The translations under genes were made by a program, and so were the position numbers. Below the pieces are notes generated by a model, which searched no databases, had not been told where the DNA came from, and saw only the letters and a list, made by a program, of their open reading frames with translations. From NCBI RefSeq assembly GCF_000758605.1, contig NZ_CP009282.1, forward strand, positions 7,006,001-7,070,000: a stretch of 64,000 nucleotides of DNA, read 5' to 3'. Shown piece by piece: positions 10,096 to 23,741 of this stretch (its first letter is position 1; each line of letters opens with the position of its first letter). This stretch comes from Paenibacillus sp. FSL R5-0912. GTDB taxonomy: Bacteria > Bacillota > Bacilli > Paenibacillales > Paenibacillaceae.

Positions 10096-12573
10096 TTATT
10101 CAGTTTCGACTTCCTTCTCTTCCTTCTCCAGGGAGAGCTCGGCCGGCACTTCCACTTTGGTTACCACAAGCTCACCGTTCACCTCATCAATGTTGAGGGA
10201 ATCACCTTTCTTGATGTTGCCCTTAAGCAGCTCTTCGGAAAGGCGGTCTTCGATGTGCTTCTGAATCGCCCGGCGGAGCGGGCGGGCACCGAAGGCCGGG
10301 TCATAGCCCTCTTTGGCCAGGAACGCCTTGGCGCCGTCGGTAAGCAGGAAGTCTACATCATACTCACGCAGACGCTTGCGCAGCTCCTCGGACATCAGGG
10401 TAACGATCTCGGCGATATGCTTCTCATCCAGAGAGTGGAAGACAATGATCTCGTCGATCCGGTTCAGGAACTCAGGGCGGAAGCTCTTCTTCAGCTCTTC
10501 CATTACCTTGCCCTTCATATTGCCGTAATCGGCACCGGCATCCTGCACCGCCGTGAAGCCCAGAGTCGAATTCTTACGGATCGCTTGTGCGCCTACGTTA
10601 GAGGTGAGGATAATTAAGGTATTGCGGAAATCGACTACACGGCCTTTGGAGTCGGTCAGACGGCCGTCTTCCAGTACCTGCAGCAGAATATTGAATACTT
10701 CAGGGTGAGCCTTCTCAATCTCATCCAGCAGGACAACGGAATACGGTTTGCGGCGTACCTTCTCAGTCAGCTGTCCGCCTTCTTCATATCCTACATAGCC
10801 TGGAGGAGCCCCGACCAGACGGGATGTAGAGTGCTTCTCCATGTACTCCGACATATCGATACGGATTACCGCATTCTCGTCACCGAACATTGCTTCGGCA
10901 AGTGCCCGTGCCAGCTCTGTTTTACCGACCCCGGTTGGACCGAGGAAGATGAAGGAGCCCATTGGACGTTTCGGATCCTTCAGACCCGCACGCGCCCGGC
11001 GGAGTGCCCGGCTGACAGCCTTAACGGCTTCATCCTGCCCGATTACACGTTCATGCAGCAAAGACTCCATGTTCAGCAAACGGTCTGTCTCTTCTTCTTT
11101 CAGCTTGCTGACCGGAATGCCGGTCCAGCTGGCAACCACCTGTGCGATATCCTCAGGTGTAACCTGGGAGTCCGTACGGCCCTGTTTCTCTTTCCATTGG
11201 TTCTTCGTTGTGTCCAGCTCTTCACGGATCTTCTGCTCGGTATCGCGCAGCGCTGCAGCCTTCTCGAATTCCTGGCTTTGTACAGCGGAATCCTTCTCCT
11301 TGCGGATATCATCCAGACGCATTTCGAGTTCCTTCAGATTCGGCGGGATCGTGTAAGAGTTAAGTCTTACCTTGGAGCCTGCTTCATCAATCAGGTCAAT
11401 CGCTTTGTCCGGCAGGAACCGGTCAGGGATATAGCGGTCGGACAGCTTCACAGCTTCCACAATAGCTTCATCCGTAATCTTCACCCGGTGATGGGCTTCA
11501 TAACGGTCCCGAAGACCGAATAAGATCTGTACAGCTTCTGCAGGAGAAGGCTGATCCACCGTAATCGGCTGGAAACGGCGTTCAAGTGCAGCGTCTTTCT
11601 CAATGTATTTGCGGTATTCGTCAAGCGTTGTGGCACCGATGCACTGCAATTCACCACGGGCCAGAGCGGGCTTCAGGATGTTGGAGGCATCAATTGCACC
11701 TTCCGCACCACCGGCTCCGATCAGGGTATGCAGCTCATCGATGAAGAGCACGATATTGCCTGCCTGGCGAATCTCATCCATGATTTTTTTGAGGCGGTCT
11801 TCGAACTCACCGCGGTATTTCGTACCGGCAACAACAGAACCCATATCCAGGGTCATTACGCGTTTGTCGCGCAGGGTTTCGGGAATTTCATTGTTGATGA
11901 TCTTTTGGGCCAGGCCTTCAGCAATTGCTGTCTTACCAACCCCTGGCTCACCGATCAGTACCGGATTATTCTTGGTACGGCGGCTGAGCACCTGAATGAC
12001 ACGTTCAATTTCCTTGCTGCGGCCGATAACCGGGTCGAGGTTGCCGTCCTTGGCATAGGCAGTCAAGTCACGGGCCAGACCATCCAGCGTTGGTGTGCTG
12101 ACATTTACCGGAGCACCGCTATGACTTGAAGTGGCTTCACTGCTGCCCAGAAGCTGCAGCACCTGCTGACGGGCCTTATTCAGACTGATCCCGAGATTGT
12201 TCAGCACACGGGCAGCTACGCCCTCTCCTTCACGGATGAGTCCGAGCAGGATATGCTCAGTGCCCACGTACGTATGTCCCAGCTTGCGGGCTTCGTCCAT
12301 AGACAGCTCGATAACTTTTTTGGCACGAGGAGTATAAGCGATGTTGGTCGGTTGTTCCTGACCTCTGCCAATCAGCGTTTCCACTTCATCCTGAATCTTC
12401 TCCAGACCCAGACCGAGTCCGATCAGTGCCTTGGCGGCAATGCCGTCACCTTCACGAATCAATCCGAGCAAAATATGTTCTGTCCCAATGTTGTTGTGTC
12501 CCAAACGAACGGCTTCTTCCTGCGCCAGCGCCAGCACCTTTTGTGCTCGTTCCGTAAATCTTCCAAACATCAT
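10096..12573 (-). CDS. clpC: ATP-dependent Clp protease ATP-binding subunit ClpC
   Basis: A Hsp100 unfoldase that feeds substrates, including arginine-phosphorylated ones, to ClpP. The 825-residue product has the duplicated N-terminal Clp repeat ([12 protein letters not shown] occurs twice), a first ATPase module with Walker A GEPGVGKT near residue 210, a middle region with a UVR motif, and a second module with GPTGVGKT near residue 555. The start [11 protein letters not shown] matches other ClpC proteins and follows a GGAGGTGCAGGAG stretch. It is the last gene of the CtsR-controlled operon, with McsA and McsB encoded just upstream. Confidence 0.98.
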   Translation of the reverse strand: MMFGRFTERAQKVLALAQEEAVRLGHNNIGTEHILLGLIREGDGIAAKALIGLGLGLEKIQDEVETLIGRGQEQPTNIAYTPRAKKVIELSMDEARKLGHTYVGTEHILLGLIREGEGVAARVLNNLGISLNKARQQVLQLLGSSEATSSHSGAPVNVSTPTLDGLARDLTAYAKDGNLDPVIGRSKEIERVIQVLSRRTKNNPVLIGEPGVGKTAIAEGLAQKIINNEIPETLRDKRVMTLDMGSVVAGTKYRGEFEDRLKKIMDEIRQAGNIVLFIDELHTLIGAGGAEGAIDASNILKPALARGELQCIGATTLDEYRKYIEKDAALERRFQPITVDQPSPAEAVQILFGLRDRYEAHHRVKITDEAIVEAVKLSDRYIPDRFLPDKAIDLIDEAGSKVRLNSYTIPPNLKELEMRLDDIRKEKDSAVQSQEFEKAAALRDTEQKIREELDTTKNQWKEKQGRTDSQVTPEDIAQVVASWTGIPVSKLKEEETDRLLNMESLLHERVIGQDEAVKAVSRALRRARAGLKDPKRPMGSFIFLGPTGVGKTELARALAEAMFGDENAVIRIDMSEYMEKHSTSRLVGAPPGYVGYEEGGQLTEKVRRKPYSVVLLDEIEKAHPEVFNILLQVLEDGRLTDSKGRVVDFRNTLIILTSNVGAQAIRKNSTLGFTAVQDAGADYGNMKGKVMEELKKSFRPEFLNRIDEIIVFHSLDEKHIAEIVTLMSEELRKRLREYDVDFLLTDGAKAFLAKEGYDPAFGARPLRRAIQKHIEDRLSEELLKGNIKKGDSLNIDEVNGELVVTKVEVPAELSLEKEEKEVETE

Positions 12574-12609
12574 ATCTCCTGCACCTCCACGGATAATATA
12601 TATCTATAA

Positions 12610-13674
12610 TTAATGTTGTGATCCCAGTGTCTCCCGGAGCAGCTTCGCCCGGTACATATCGCGTTCGGTAGACGAAAGCTCGTCGCCGAACAGCTTTTGC
12701 AGAAAGCCCGGCTGCGTCTTGACATTCAGCTCATTAAGCACTGAAATCGATGGCCCTTCCAGTATCCCCAAATCTACACCAAGCCTCAGATCGGAGAGCC
12801 GCTGTGCAGACTCTTTAAGCTCCATCACAGCCGCGTAGGCTAGAATCCCGTATGAACGTTTGATGCGGTCGGTAATCCGCAGGGCGGAATCCACAAGCAG
12901 GCGTTCCCGCGCGTTCCGCTCATGCTCTATAATCTGGGTGACTACGCTGTGGAGATTCTCAATAATCTCATTCTCGGTCTGACCAAGGGTAATCTGGTTG
13001 GAGATCTGAAAGATATTCCCTACTGCTTCGCTGCCTTCACCATAAATTCCTCTAACGGTAAGACCAACCTGATTAACTGCGGATAGAATCCGGTTAATCT
13101 GATGGGTCATGACCAGCGCCGGCAGATGAACCATTACTGAAGCCCTAAGCCCTGTCCCCACATTGGTGGGACAACTGGTCAGGTACCCTCTGCGGTCATC
13201 AAAGGCGTAATTCACAGCAGCCTCAAAGATATCGTCGATGGCTGTTGCCCTTACCCAAGCCTCTCTGACCTGCAGGCCCGGAAACAGGCATTGAATGCGG
13301 AGATGATCCTCCTCGTTGATCATAATGCTGACTGACTCGTCCTCATTAAGAATGACTGCTCCACCTTTGGAATCATCAGCCAGATTAGGACTGATCAGAT
13401 GCTTCTCCACCAGTACTTTTTTATCCAGCTCATCGAGCTCATCCAGCCTCAGCAGCTGAAAGTTGCCGAAATCCGCAGAGGCTTCTCCCTGAAATACAGG
13501 AGCAAGCTGCTCCAGCACCTCTTCCGACTGCTGCGCAGACGCTAGTAGCGGGAAAGGAAGGTGCTCCAGATTACGGGCAATACGCATGCGGCTGCTGATA
13601 ACAATCTCGGAATGACTCCCGCCGCAGCGCATCCAGTCACTGAGTGCTTGTTCGGTAAACCGGAGACTTGACAT
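12610..13674 (-). CDS. mcsB: Protein-arginine kinase McsB
   Basis: Phosphorylates arginine residues of CtsR and of damaged proteins, marking them for ClpCP. The 354-residue product has the phosphagen-kinase fold: ISSRMRIARNLEHLPF near the N-terminus binds nucleotide phosphates, and SCPTNVGTGLRASVMVHLP holds the active-site Cys loop. The ATG at 13674 has AGGAGGGG 7 bases upstream and gives the usual start, so the longer frame to 13698 is not used. It follows mcsA by 29 bases. Confidence 0.97.
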   Translation of the reverse strand: MSSLRFTEQALSDWMRCGGSHSEIVISSRMRIARNLEHLPFPLLASAQQSEEVLEQLAPVFQGEASADFGNFQLLRLDELDELDKKVLVEKHLISPNLADDSKGGAVILNEDESVSIMINEEDHLRIQCLFPGLQVREAWVRATAIDDIFEAAVNYAFDDRRGYLTSCPTNVGTGLRASVMVHLPALVMTHQINRILSAVNQVGLTVRGIYGEGSEAVGNIFQISNQITLGQTENEIIENLHSVVTQIIEHERNARERLLVDSALRITDRIKRSYGILAYAAVMELKESAQRLSDLRLGVDLGILEGPSISVLNELNVKTQPGFLQKLFGDELSSTERDMYRAKLLRETLGSQH

Positions 13675-13703
13675 GTGGAATCCCCTCCTATATATCAAAG
13701 ACT

Positions 13704-14228
13704 TTACTCTTGTGGCATTTCTTTTTCAAGTTTGCGGATTCTGTCCCTCAGCTCAGCTGCAGTTTCAAACTCCTCCTGCATAATGCTCTGCTGTAATTCC
13801 TGCTTCAGCTCGTCAATTTGGCGTTTACACATGATCTGTGCACCGGCGCGTTTGGGAAGCTTGCCCACATGGGCCGTACTTCCGTGTACCCGTCTGAAGA
13901 GCGGGTCTAGCGTGCTGTCAAAATATTTGTAGCAGGAGCTGCAGCCGAAACGTCCCAGCTTGCTGAACTGTGAATAGGTCATACCGCAGTTCTCACACTG
14001 CAGCCCCTGCACAGTCTGTGCGGCCTCTGACTTGCCCTTGCCTGCGCTCTCCAGATCAAGCAGTCCGGAAAGCAAGCTGTGTATGGAGAATCCTCCGGCA
14101 GTACCGGGGATAAGCTCCCCCTTTTCCCGCGCACAGCTTTCACAAATATGAAATTCTGTCTTCTCTCCGTTCACGATCTTCGTGAAGTGGAGTGTAGCCG
14201 GTTTGACCCCGCATTCCTGGCATAGCAT
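13704..14228 (-). CDS. mcsA: McsA, zinc-finger activator of McsB
   Basis: Activates McsB and helps regulate CtsR. The 174-residue product has four CXXC pairs (CQEC, CESC, CENC and CSSC) that bind zinc, and a C-terminal UVR motif (LKQELQQSIMQEEFETAAELRD, quoted only for its key residues). The start at 14228 (MLCQECGVKP) is preceded by GGAGGG and gives the conserved N-terminus; a longer frame to 14258 would overlap ctsR's end. It is between ctsR and mcsB. Confidence 0.96.
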   Translation of the reverse strand: MLCQECGVKPATLHFTKIVNGEKTEFHICESCAREKGELIPGTAGGFSIHSLLSGLLDLESAGKGKSEAAQTVQGLQCENCGMTYSQFSKLGRFGCSSCYKYFDSTLDPLFRRVHGSTAHVGKLPKRAGAQIMCKRQIDELKQELQQSIMQEEFETAAELRDRIRKLEKEMPQE

Positions 14229-14258
14229 AAGCGGTGTCCCTCCCTCACATTTTGACAA

Positions 14259-14723
14259 TTATTTACCTAACAAAGAGATTAGCATGGCCTTCATTAGCTT
14301 GGCACGAATCTCATCCCGGTACGGCAGATTAACCGTCAGGCATTCCCGGGAAACAGCGGACCGCATAAGACACGCTTCACGCTTGGAGAGAAAACGGGCC
14401 TCCTCCAGCTGATAAATCAGTCCTTCGGCGGAATTCTGGTCAATATCATTCCCTATTGTGGAGTTCAGGTGTGCATACAGTGCCACATTCTGAGGCAGCT
14501 CGAAGCGCTGAATCCGGATATACCCTCCACCGCCGCGTTTGCTCTCCACTACATATCCCTTTTCCAAAGTAAAGCGTGTACTGATGACGTAATTGATCTG
14601 TGACGGCACACAGGAGAACTGGTCCGCCAGATCATTGCGCTGAATTTCCACCGTACCTTCGGGACTTTCATGCAAAATATTCTTCAGATATTGTTCAATA
14701 ATATCGGAGATATTACGCATCAC
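14259..14723 (-). CDS. ctsR: Class III stress-gene transcriptional repressor CtsR
   Basis: Represses clp genes by binding tandem heptads and is released on heat stress. The 154-residue product has the winged-helix N-terminal domain (SDIIEQYLKNIL, then the IQRNDLADQFSCVPSQINYV recognition region and RGGGGYIRI wing). The Gly-rich wing is the known temperature sensor of the family. It heads the operon ctsR-mcsA-mcsB-clpC and has a CtsR operator in its own promoter, so it is self-regulated. Confidence 0.97.
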   Translation of the reverse strand: MMRNISDIIEQYLKNILHESPEGTVEIQRNDLADQFSCVPSQINYVISTRFTLEKGYVVESKRGGGGYIRIQRFELPQNVALYAHLNSTIGNDIDQNSAEGLIYQLEEARFLSKREACLMRSAVSRECLTVNLPYRDEIRAKLMKAMLISLLGK

Positions 14724-14898
14724 TCATCCTCCAGTGTGTAAGCCTTGGTTAAGCTTGTGCTGTGCCAACGTCCGCCGTCCATACATAGCTCTAAAGAATT
14801 TAACCCGGGGACTGAAGTGCGAATCGGCTGCAATAGCCTTCGTACGTAGCCCGACCACCAACTGTTACAATCCTAAGAACACTGCTGCCAGGCTCGCG

Positions 14899-14920
14899 TT
14901 GACTTTGACTTTCTTTGACT
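14899..14920 (-). promoter_or_regulatory. CtsR operator upstream of ctsR
   Basis: On the minus strand two perfect heptads AGTCAAA (14920-14914 and 14910-14904) are separated by GAA, the spacing of the known CtsR box, and a third partial heptad GTCAA follows at once. It lies just downstream of the -10 element, over the expected transcription start, where a repressor would block initiation. Confidence 0.93.
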
Positions 14921-14928
14921 TTTTTCAT

Positions 14929-14956
14929 ATTATAACATATTCTCACTGAATTCCAA
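14929..14956 (-). promoter_or_regulatory. Sigma-A promoter of the ctsR operon
   Basis: A perfect -10 TATAAT (14934-14929) lies 16 bases after a -35 TTGGAA (14956-14951). The start would fall near the CtsR operator and leave a leader of roughly 190 bases before ctsR, in which I see no known riboswitch. Confidence 0.8.
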
Positions 14957-15038
14957 GTGGTTGCTCTTATTTTTTACTTTTTAACCGTATTGTATTCCGA
15001 ATAGCTTCACGGATCCCATTGCAAGGAGTTATGTATAT

Positions 15039-15077
15039 AAGGCTCCCCCTGCTTCTACGGTAAGCGGAAGAGCCTTC
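15039..15077 (-). terminator. Probable terminator after the Eis-like acetyltransferase gene
   Basis: An interrupted stem with outer arms AAGGCTC and GAGCCTT and an inner GCTT/AAGC pair sits directly downstream of the stop codon. The T run is poor (TTATATA), so the call is moderate. The rest of 14960-15038 holds nothing I recognise. Confidence 0.55.
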
Positions 15078-15084
15078 AGGTTTG

Positions 15085-16257
15085 TCAGAAAAAATCAAAT
15101 AAAGCCGTTTGCGCCTGCGGGATCAGCCCCTCCAGCCAATCTACAGCTTCATGTGTACCGGATAACTGTCCATATCGGGCCATTTCAGCTGGACGTCTAT
15201 ATCCCATCAACAGCGCGGTAAGTGTACCAATATTGCATATAAGATCAGCGTTTGATCTATCCCCCTGGATCTGAGTAAATGATACCTCCCCATGTTCAGC
15301 TGCTGTCCAACGCCACAGGCCGTTATTCCAGGGGGCATGCTCATCTTCAATATAAAGCAGCCGTTCCTGAACGCCGCTTAGCACGTTTAAAGTCATGTTC
15401 TCCACAAAAGCCTTAGCTTTAACAATACGTGCCATGAAATATGGATAATTCTCCTGCGTAATCCGCGGATCGGGAAGGAGATACGGCAGGATATCATCAG
15501 AAGGCACCAGCTTCAATGAAGCTCCGGTGATCATCGAGTCATGGTTAGCCAGAAAAGTCCACAGCCCTTGGCGGGCCTTCTCATTCAGATAGACAAATTC
15601 ATCAATGACCAGTTCTTTGTTCACTATTTTATACAGCACATACCCTTCCGGTTCACCCTGCTGCGAATAAAATACACACTGATGTGTATCTTCATCGAGT
15701 ACTTTTTCCTTCCACCATTCCTCCGTACGCTGCAGTGTCCCGTTGTACCGGGCTGCAAATGAGACATACAGCTGTTGCAATACTTTAATATCAGCCGCCC
15801 CGCGCTTCACAGAGCCTCGTATTTCAGCCTTCCGCGGAAATTTATCCACAGGTATGTTGTATTTCTTATATTCACAATAGACTTCCCAGCCGAATTTCCG
15901 GTAAAAGGGGATTAAAAACGGGTGCAGAAAAGACAGCGTTTGACCCGCCTCGTTCATTGTTTGCAGCGCATGGGTCAGCAGCTTGGCCACATATCCCTGC
16001 CTGCGGTCCTCCGGCCACGTGGCTACACCGGCTATTCCGCCCATAGATACGGGCTTGCCCTGTATGTATGCCTGCAGGGGAAGAAGTACCAGCTTGGCAC
16101 ATAAACTCGGTCCTTCGAATACTCCCCATATTTGTTCGGGCTTGAACTTCTCTCTGGCGCGTTCCCTGTCTTCTCCGGACACCTTGTACTGAAAAGCATA
16201 TTCAGACAAGCCTAAGCCTTCTTCAAAATCATCTGCATGCAATTGCCTTATTTCCAT
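15085..16257 (-). CDS. GNAT family N-acetyltransferase, Eis-like
   Basis: Probably acetylates amines of an unknown substrate with acetyl-CoA. Eis-type enzymes are known to act on aminoglycosides and polyamines, but the target here cannot be read from sequence. The 390-residue product has an N-terminal GNAT domain with the acetyl-CoA loop PEDRRQGYVAKLL near residue 90, a second GNAT-like domain, and a C-terminal sterol-carrier-like domain, with the chain ending in a Phe-rich tail (TALFDFF) as in Eis. A GTG at 16266 opens the frame, but the ATG at 16257 has GGGGTG 6 bases upstream and was chosen. Confidence 0.85.
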   Translation of the reverse strand: MEIRQLHADDFEEGLGLSEYAFQYKVSGEDRERAREKFKPEQIWGVFEGPSLCAKLVLLPLQAYIQGKPVSMGGIAGVATWPEDRRQGYVAKLLTHALQTMNEAGQTLSFLHPFLIPFYRKFGWEVYCEYKKYNIPVDKFPRKAEIRGSVKRGAADIKVLQQLYVSFAARYNGTLQRTEEWWKEKVLDEDTHQCVFYSQQGEPEGYVLYKIVNKELVIDEFVYLNEKARQGLWTFLANHDSMITGASLKLVPSDDILPYLLPDPRITQENYPYFMARIVKAKAFVENMTLNVLSGVQERLLYIEDEHAPWNNGLWRWTAAEHGEVSFTQIQGDRSNADLICNIGTLTALLMGYRRPAEMARYGQLSGTHEAVDWLEGLIPQAQTALFDFF

Positions 16258-16373
16258 GCTGCTCACCCCGTTAATGAATTTATAGAGATAGAGTCCAATA
16301 GTTGCTCAGATTGAGTATATCAAGCAAATTGCCCAGAAGCTAATGAGGTACAAAAATAGCCCGTGAACAAAAG

Positions 16374-16639
16374 TTATCCACAGGCTTGGTACAGTAAAAC
16401 AAAAAACCGGAAAGAGTTTCTTCCCCGCAAAAATTAGTTATCCACGATTCATATTTATCTATCCACAAAATTCACTTTTTATCCACAAAAACAGTGGATT
16501 ACTTAGGTTTTTTCTTGACTCATTCGCCTGAATATGCGTTTCAGTCCACATTATCAGGGAAAAGACTTCTTCCTGAAATTGTATCCACATGTGCGTAAGT
16601 TTTCAGCAGTTGCTGAAATTTATCCACAGCTTTTCCACA
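16374..16639 (+). promoter_or_regulatory. Cluster of seven DnaA boxes
   Basis: The gene-free stretch 16258-16653 holds three perfect DnaA boxes TTATCCACA (16374-16382, 16479-16487, 16620-16628) and four with one mismatch (16438-16446, 16459-16467, 16581-16589, 16631-16639), all in the same orientation. Boxes at 16438, 16459 and 16479 are 21 and 20 bases apart, so they share one face of the helix. B. subtilis is known to carry several such DnaA box clusters away from oriC that restrain initiation. There is no dnaA or dnaN here, so I infer a titration or regulatory site, not the main origin. Confidence 0.75.
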
Positions 16640-16653
16640 ACCCTGCACAAACC

Positions 16654-16687
16654 AAAAAAGCCATTGTCGATTGCTCAACAATGGCTT
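16654..16687 (-). terminator. Terminator of the rRNA operon
   Basis: A 10 bp perfect stem (AAGCCATTGT with ACAATGGCTT) followed by a T run on the minus strand lies 5 bases past the 3' end of the 5S gene. Confidence 0.92.
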
Positions 16688-16692
16688 CATGT

Positions 16693-16809
16693 GCTTGGCG
16701 GCGTCCTACTCTCCCAGGACCCTTCGGTCCAAGTACCATCGGCGCTGGAGGGCTTAACGGTCGTGTTCGGGATGGGTACGCGTGGAACCCCTCCGCTATC
16801 GCCACCAAA
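16693..16809 (-). rRNA. rrf: 5S ribosomal RNA
   Basis: The 117-base minus-strand sequence begins TTTGGTGGCGATAGCGG and ends GACGCCGCCAAGC, matching the Bacillus 5S pattern including CCGAACACG and the AGTAGG segment. The two ends pair to form helix I. It is the last gene of the operon, after 23S. Confidence 0.97.
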
Positions 16810-16937
16810 CATGCGTCTGTGAAACAGACGCTGCCGCTTGAAATTCGGTTCATCACGGATGTGTGAATGAATTTCATGGCGTACAGGCTTGATCGCCTGA
16901 AAACTGAATCCGAAACGAATCTGCGCTCTAAGAAATT

Positions 16938-19866
<2,929 letters not shown>

Positions 19867-20168
19867 ATCACTCCGGTATTGGCTCATTCGCTCATCTTGT
19901 TTTAAACAGCGCTTCCGGATGAATCCGTCCGCTAGTCTGTTTAAAGCCAAAAGTCGCTCATAATCCAAAACCATCGCTCAGCATGACTAATAACTATTTC
20001 AACTTGCTTACACAAGTTTCAGCTAAAAGATGTTCTAAAACGCAAATTCGTTTCGGTATCCAGTTTTCAAGGATCAAGGTGCTGAAATTTCGGAACAATC
20101 ACGACTGTGATGTTCGAAAATTCAGACGATATTAAAGTTTCTAGACATAACAAATTGATGAAGTTTGT
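19867..20168 (-). other. tRNA-Ala to 23S rRNA spacer
   Basis: About 300 bases without a gene. It holds a box-A-like antitermination sequence on the minus strand (CCTTGAAAACTGGATA, near 20048-20063), similar to the one in the 16S leader. No tRNA-Ile is present. Confidence 0.7.
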
Positions 20169-20244
20169 TGGTGGAGCCAAGCGGGATCGAACCGCTGACC
20201 TCCTGCTTGCAAGGCAGGCGCTCTCCCAGCTGAGCTATGGCCCC
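20169..20244 (-). tRNA. tRNA-Ala (UGC)
   Basis: The 76-base minus-strand gene starts GGGGCCATAGCTCAGCTGGG and ends GCTCCACCA with the CCA encoded. The anticodon loop is CTTGCAA, anticodon TGC. It folds as a full cloverleaf with GGTTCGATCC in the T arm. It is the only tRNA in the 16S-23S spacer. Confidence 0.98.
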
Positions 20245-20344
20245 GCAAATTCCATCAAAACCGAACAAATGGATACGCGTTAAGTATCTTTTGGAAGCTT
20301 TAGCTTCCGATTTGAATGTCACCGCTTCCGGCAACGATTCTCCA

Positions 20345-21904
<1,560 letters not shown>

Positions 21905-21979
21905 TGTATTTAGAAAGAGCGATTGCTCATTTTGAAACTGACGATTCATTAAATGAATCTTGTAAAAATTAACGCGTTC

Positions 21980-22008
21980 CATTTGTTCAGTTTTCAAAGA
22001 ACTTGCTC
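21980..22008 (-). promoter_or_regulatory. rrn leader box-A-like antitermination sequence
   Basis: The minus-strand leader of the 16S gene has GTTCTTTGAAAACTGAACAA, the arrangement seen ahead of rRNA genes in Bacillus, where it loads the Nus antitermination factors. A related copy precedes the 23S gene. Confidence 0.65.
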
Positions 22009-22046
22009 CCGGCATTTCAACACTATGTATCTTGCACAGGAATTAG

Positions 22047-22076
22047 ATCATATCATGTTTGCGTATTTCTTGTCAA
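22047..22076 (-). promoter_or_regulatory. rRNA operon promoter P2
   Basis: On the minus strand a perfect -35 TTGACA (22076-22071) is followed after 18 bases by TATGAT (22052-22047). It lies about 140 bases upstream of the 16S gene. Confidence 0.85.
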
Positions 22077-22131
22077 CTTATTTTTTCTTCGCCGCTTGTT
22101 TCAGCGTCGATGTCTCATAAGCACAAGAGAT

Positions 22132-22160
22132 AATATATCATGCGAATCAGATGTTTGCAA
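22132..22160 (-). promoter_or_regulatory. rRNA operon promoter P1
   Basis: A -35 TTGCAA (22160-22155) and a -10 TATATT (22137-22132) are 17 bases apart on the minus strand. An A/T-rich stretch (GATTTTATTTATAAAAAA) lies just upstream of the -35, like an UP element. Tandem P1/P2 is the usual arrangement for Bacillus rrn operons. The remaining 22161-22307 holds the leader of the divergent MFS gene, without a promoter I can assign. Confidence 0.7.
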
Positions 22161-22307
22161 GCCTTTTTTATAAATAAAATCAAGAACGCATAAATACCCT
22201 CTATACCGCACAAATTGATTCCCATAATACATCGCTTATGGCTACAATAGGATTTATCTTCATCTTATAGATGCTCCTGCTAATTCCCGTCTCTGAAAGG
22301 AGTCCTT

Positions 22308-23558
22308 ATGTCCAACAAGTCTATACCCGCTGCTCCTGCCACCGCTATTGAGGAATCCCGCAATTTGCAGCAGGCAACCATTTACCGGATTTTACTCGCA
22401 GTCAGTTTTGTTCATCTGTTCAATGATTCCATCCAGGCGCTTATTCCGGCGATGTTTCCTGTACTGAAGGATAACATGCTGCTCTCTTATGCCCAGATTG
22501 GCTGGATTGCGTTCGCGCTTAACCTCACCTCCTCGGTGATTCAGCCCATTATCGGCTTTGCCGCTGACCGCAAACCCCGCCCAATTCTGCTTCCTCTGGG
22601 GATGTGCTGCACTTTTGCCGGCGTCTTCTTACTCGCTTTTGCCGGGAACTACGTACTTGTCATCATATCCGTGATGCTCGTAGGCTTTGGTTCAGCCGCC
22701 TTTCATCCGGAAGGCATGCGTGTAGCCCATATGGCCGCCGGTCAACGGAAGGGGCTGTCGCAATCTATTTTTCAGGTGGGCGGCAACGCCGGTCAGTCCT
22801 TGGGTCCGCTTCTGATGAAATGGGTATTCATCCCCTTCGGGCAGATGGGGGCCCTCGGGTTCACCGTAATCGCCGCTGCCGGGATCGCCATCCAGACTTA
22901 TGTGGCCCGCTGGTACCGGGAGATGCTTGATTCCGGGTATACTTTTCGCAAAAAATCAGTGTCCCGCTCCATTGACCCCGCCCGCAGCAAACGTATTCTG
23001 ATTACAACGGTCATTCTGGTCTTCATTGTGTTCGTGCGATCCTGGTACGGTGCCTCCATCGGCGGCTATTATGCCTTCTACTTAATGGACAAATACGGAA
23101 TGACACTTGATGATGCTCAGATCTATATTTTCATGTATCTCGCGGCTGGTGCAGTCGGGACGTTCTTCGGGGGGCCGCTCGCGGACCGTTTCGGCCGCCG
23201 CAATCTCATCCTGGTCTCGATGATCGGGACGGTGCCGTTTGCGCTGGCTCTGCCTTTTGTGAGCCAGTTCTGGGCGGCAGTGCTGCTGATCATCTCCGGG
23301 TTCATCCTACTATCCAGTTTCTCCGTAACTGTGATCTACGCGCAGATGCTGTATCCCGGCAATATCGGTACGGTCTCAGGTCTGATTACCGGACTTGCCT
23401 TCGGTCTTGGCGGTATAGGATCTGTTGTAATCGGACATTTCATTGATACGATCGGAATCGGGACGGTGTTCGTAGCCTGCGGATTCCTTCCTCTGCTTGG
23501 CCTGCTGGCCCTCCTCCTGCCAGGGGACAGGAAGCTTGAGGAATGGGCGGCAGAGTAA
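22308..23558 (+). CDS. MFS transporter, fosmidomycin-resistance (Fsr) type
   Basis: A proton-driven exporter in the cytoplasmic membrane, likely for drugs or an unknown small molecule. The 416-residue product has twelve predicted helices. It begins the first with ILLAVSFVHLFNDSIQALIPAMFP, has the MFS loop motif GFAADRKPRP after helix 2 and its second-half equivalent GPLADRFGRRN, and GFGSAAFHPEGMRVAH, a segment typical of Fsr proteins. The ATG at 22308 has AAAGGAG 6 bases ahead. The gene stands alone and is divergent from the rRNA operon. Confidence 0.88.
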   Translation: MSNKSIPAAPATAIEESRNLQQATIYRILLAVSFVHLFNDSIQALIPAMFPVLKDNMLLSYAQIGWIAFALNLTSSVIQPIIGFAADRKPRPILLPLGMCCTFAGVFLLAFAGNYVLVIISVMLVGFGSAAFHPEGMRVAHMAAGQRKGLSQSIFQVGGNAGQSLGPLLMKWVFIPFGQMGALGFTVIAAAGIAIQTYVARWYREMLDSGYTFRKKSVSRSIDPARSKRILITTVILVFIVFVRSWYGASIGGYYAFYLMDKYGMTLDDAQIYIFMYLAAGAVGTFFGGPLADRFGRRNLILVSMIGTVPFALALPFVSQFWAAVLLIISGFILLSSFSVTVIYAQMLYPGNIGTVSGLITGLAFGLGGIGSVVIGHFIDTIGIGTVFVACGFLPLLGLLALLLPGDRKLEEWAAE

Positions 23559-23588
23559 ACAACTGGACCCGCTATCTCTGTATGAGAA

Positions 23589-23627
23589 CAGTCCATCCTT
23601 CCCTGAGCGGGAAAGATGGGCTATTTT
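23589..23627 (+). terminator. Terminator of the MFS gene
   Basis: The stem CCATCCTTCCC pairs with GGGAAAGATGG with one mismatch, and a T run follows (CTATTTTTG) shortly after the stop codon. Confidence 0.8.
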
Positions 23628-23741
23628 TGTAAAAAACGCGGTCAATCGCAGAGAATTATTCAGGGGACTTTTTTTGCGGTACAATTAGTTTAAACTTTAA
23701 TTAATCATCGTCAGGCTGAAGACTCCTAAGGAGGTAGGCAA

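Noticed and set aside
16259-16373. Promoter of the Eis-like acetyltransferase
   Set aside because: TAGCTT and TATACT are 17 bases apart on the minus strand, but the -35 is poor, so I did not list it. It is near the DnaA boxes, so control by DnaA is possible but unproven.
16374-16639. Main chromosomal origin oriC
   Set aside because: DnaA boxes are dense, but dnaA, dnaN, rpmH or recF are not near, and no clear DNA-unwinding element with repeated AT 13-mers or DnaA-trio is seen. A DnaA box cluster is the safer reading.
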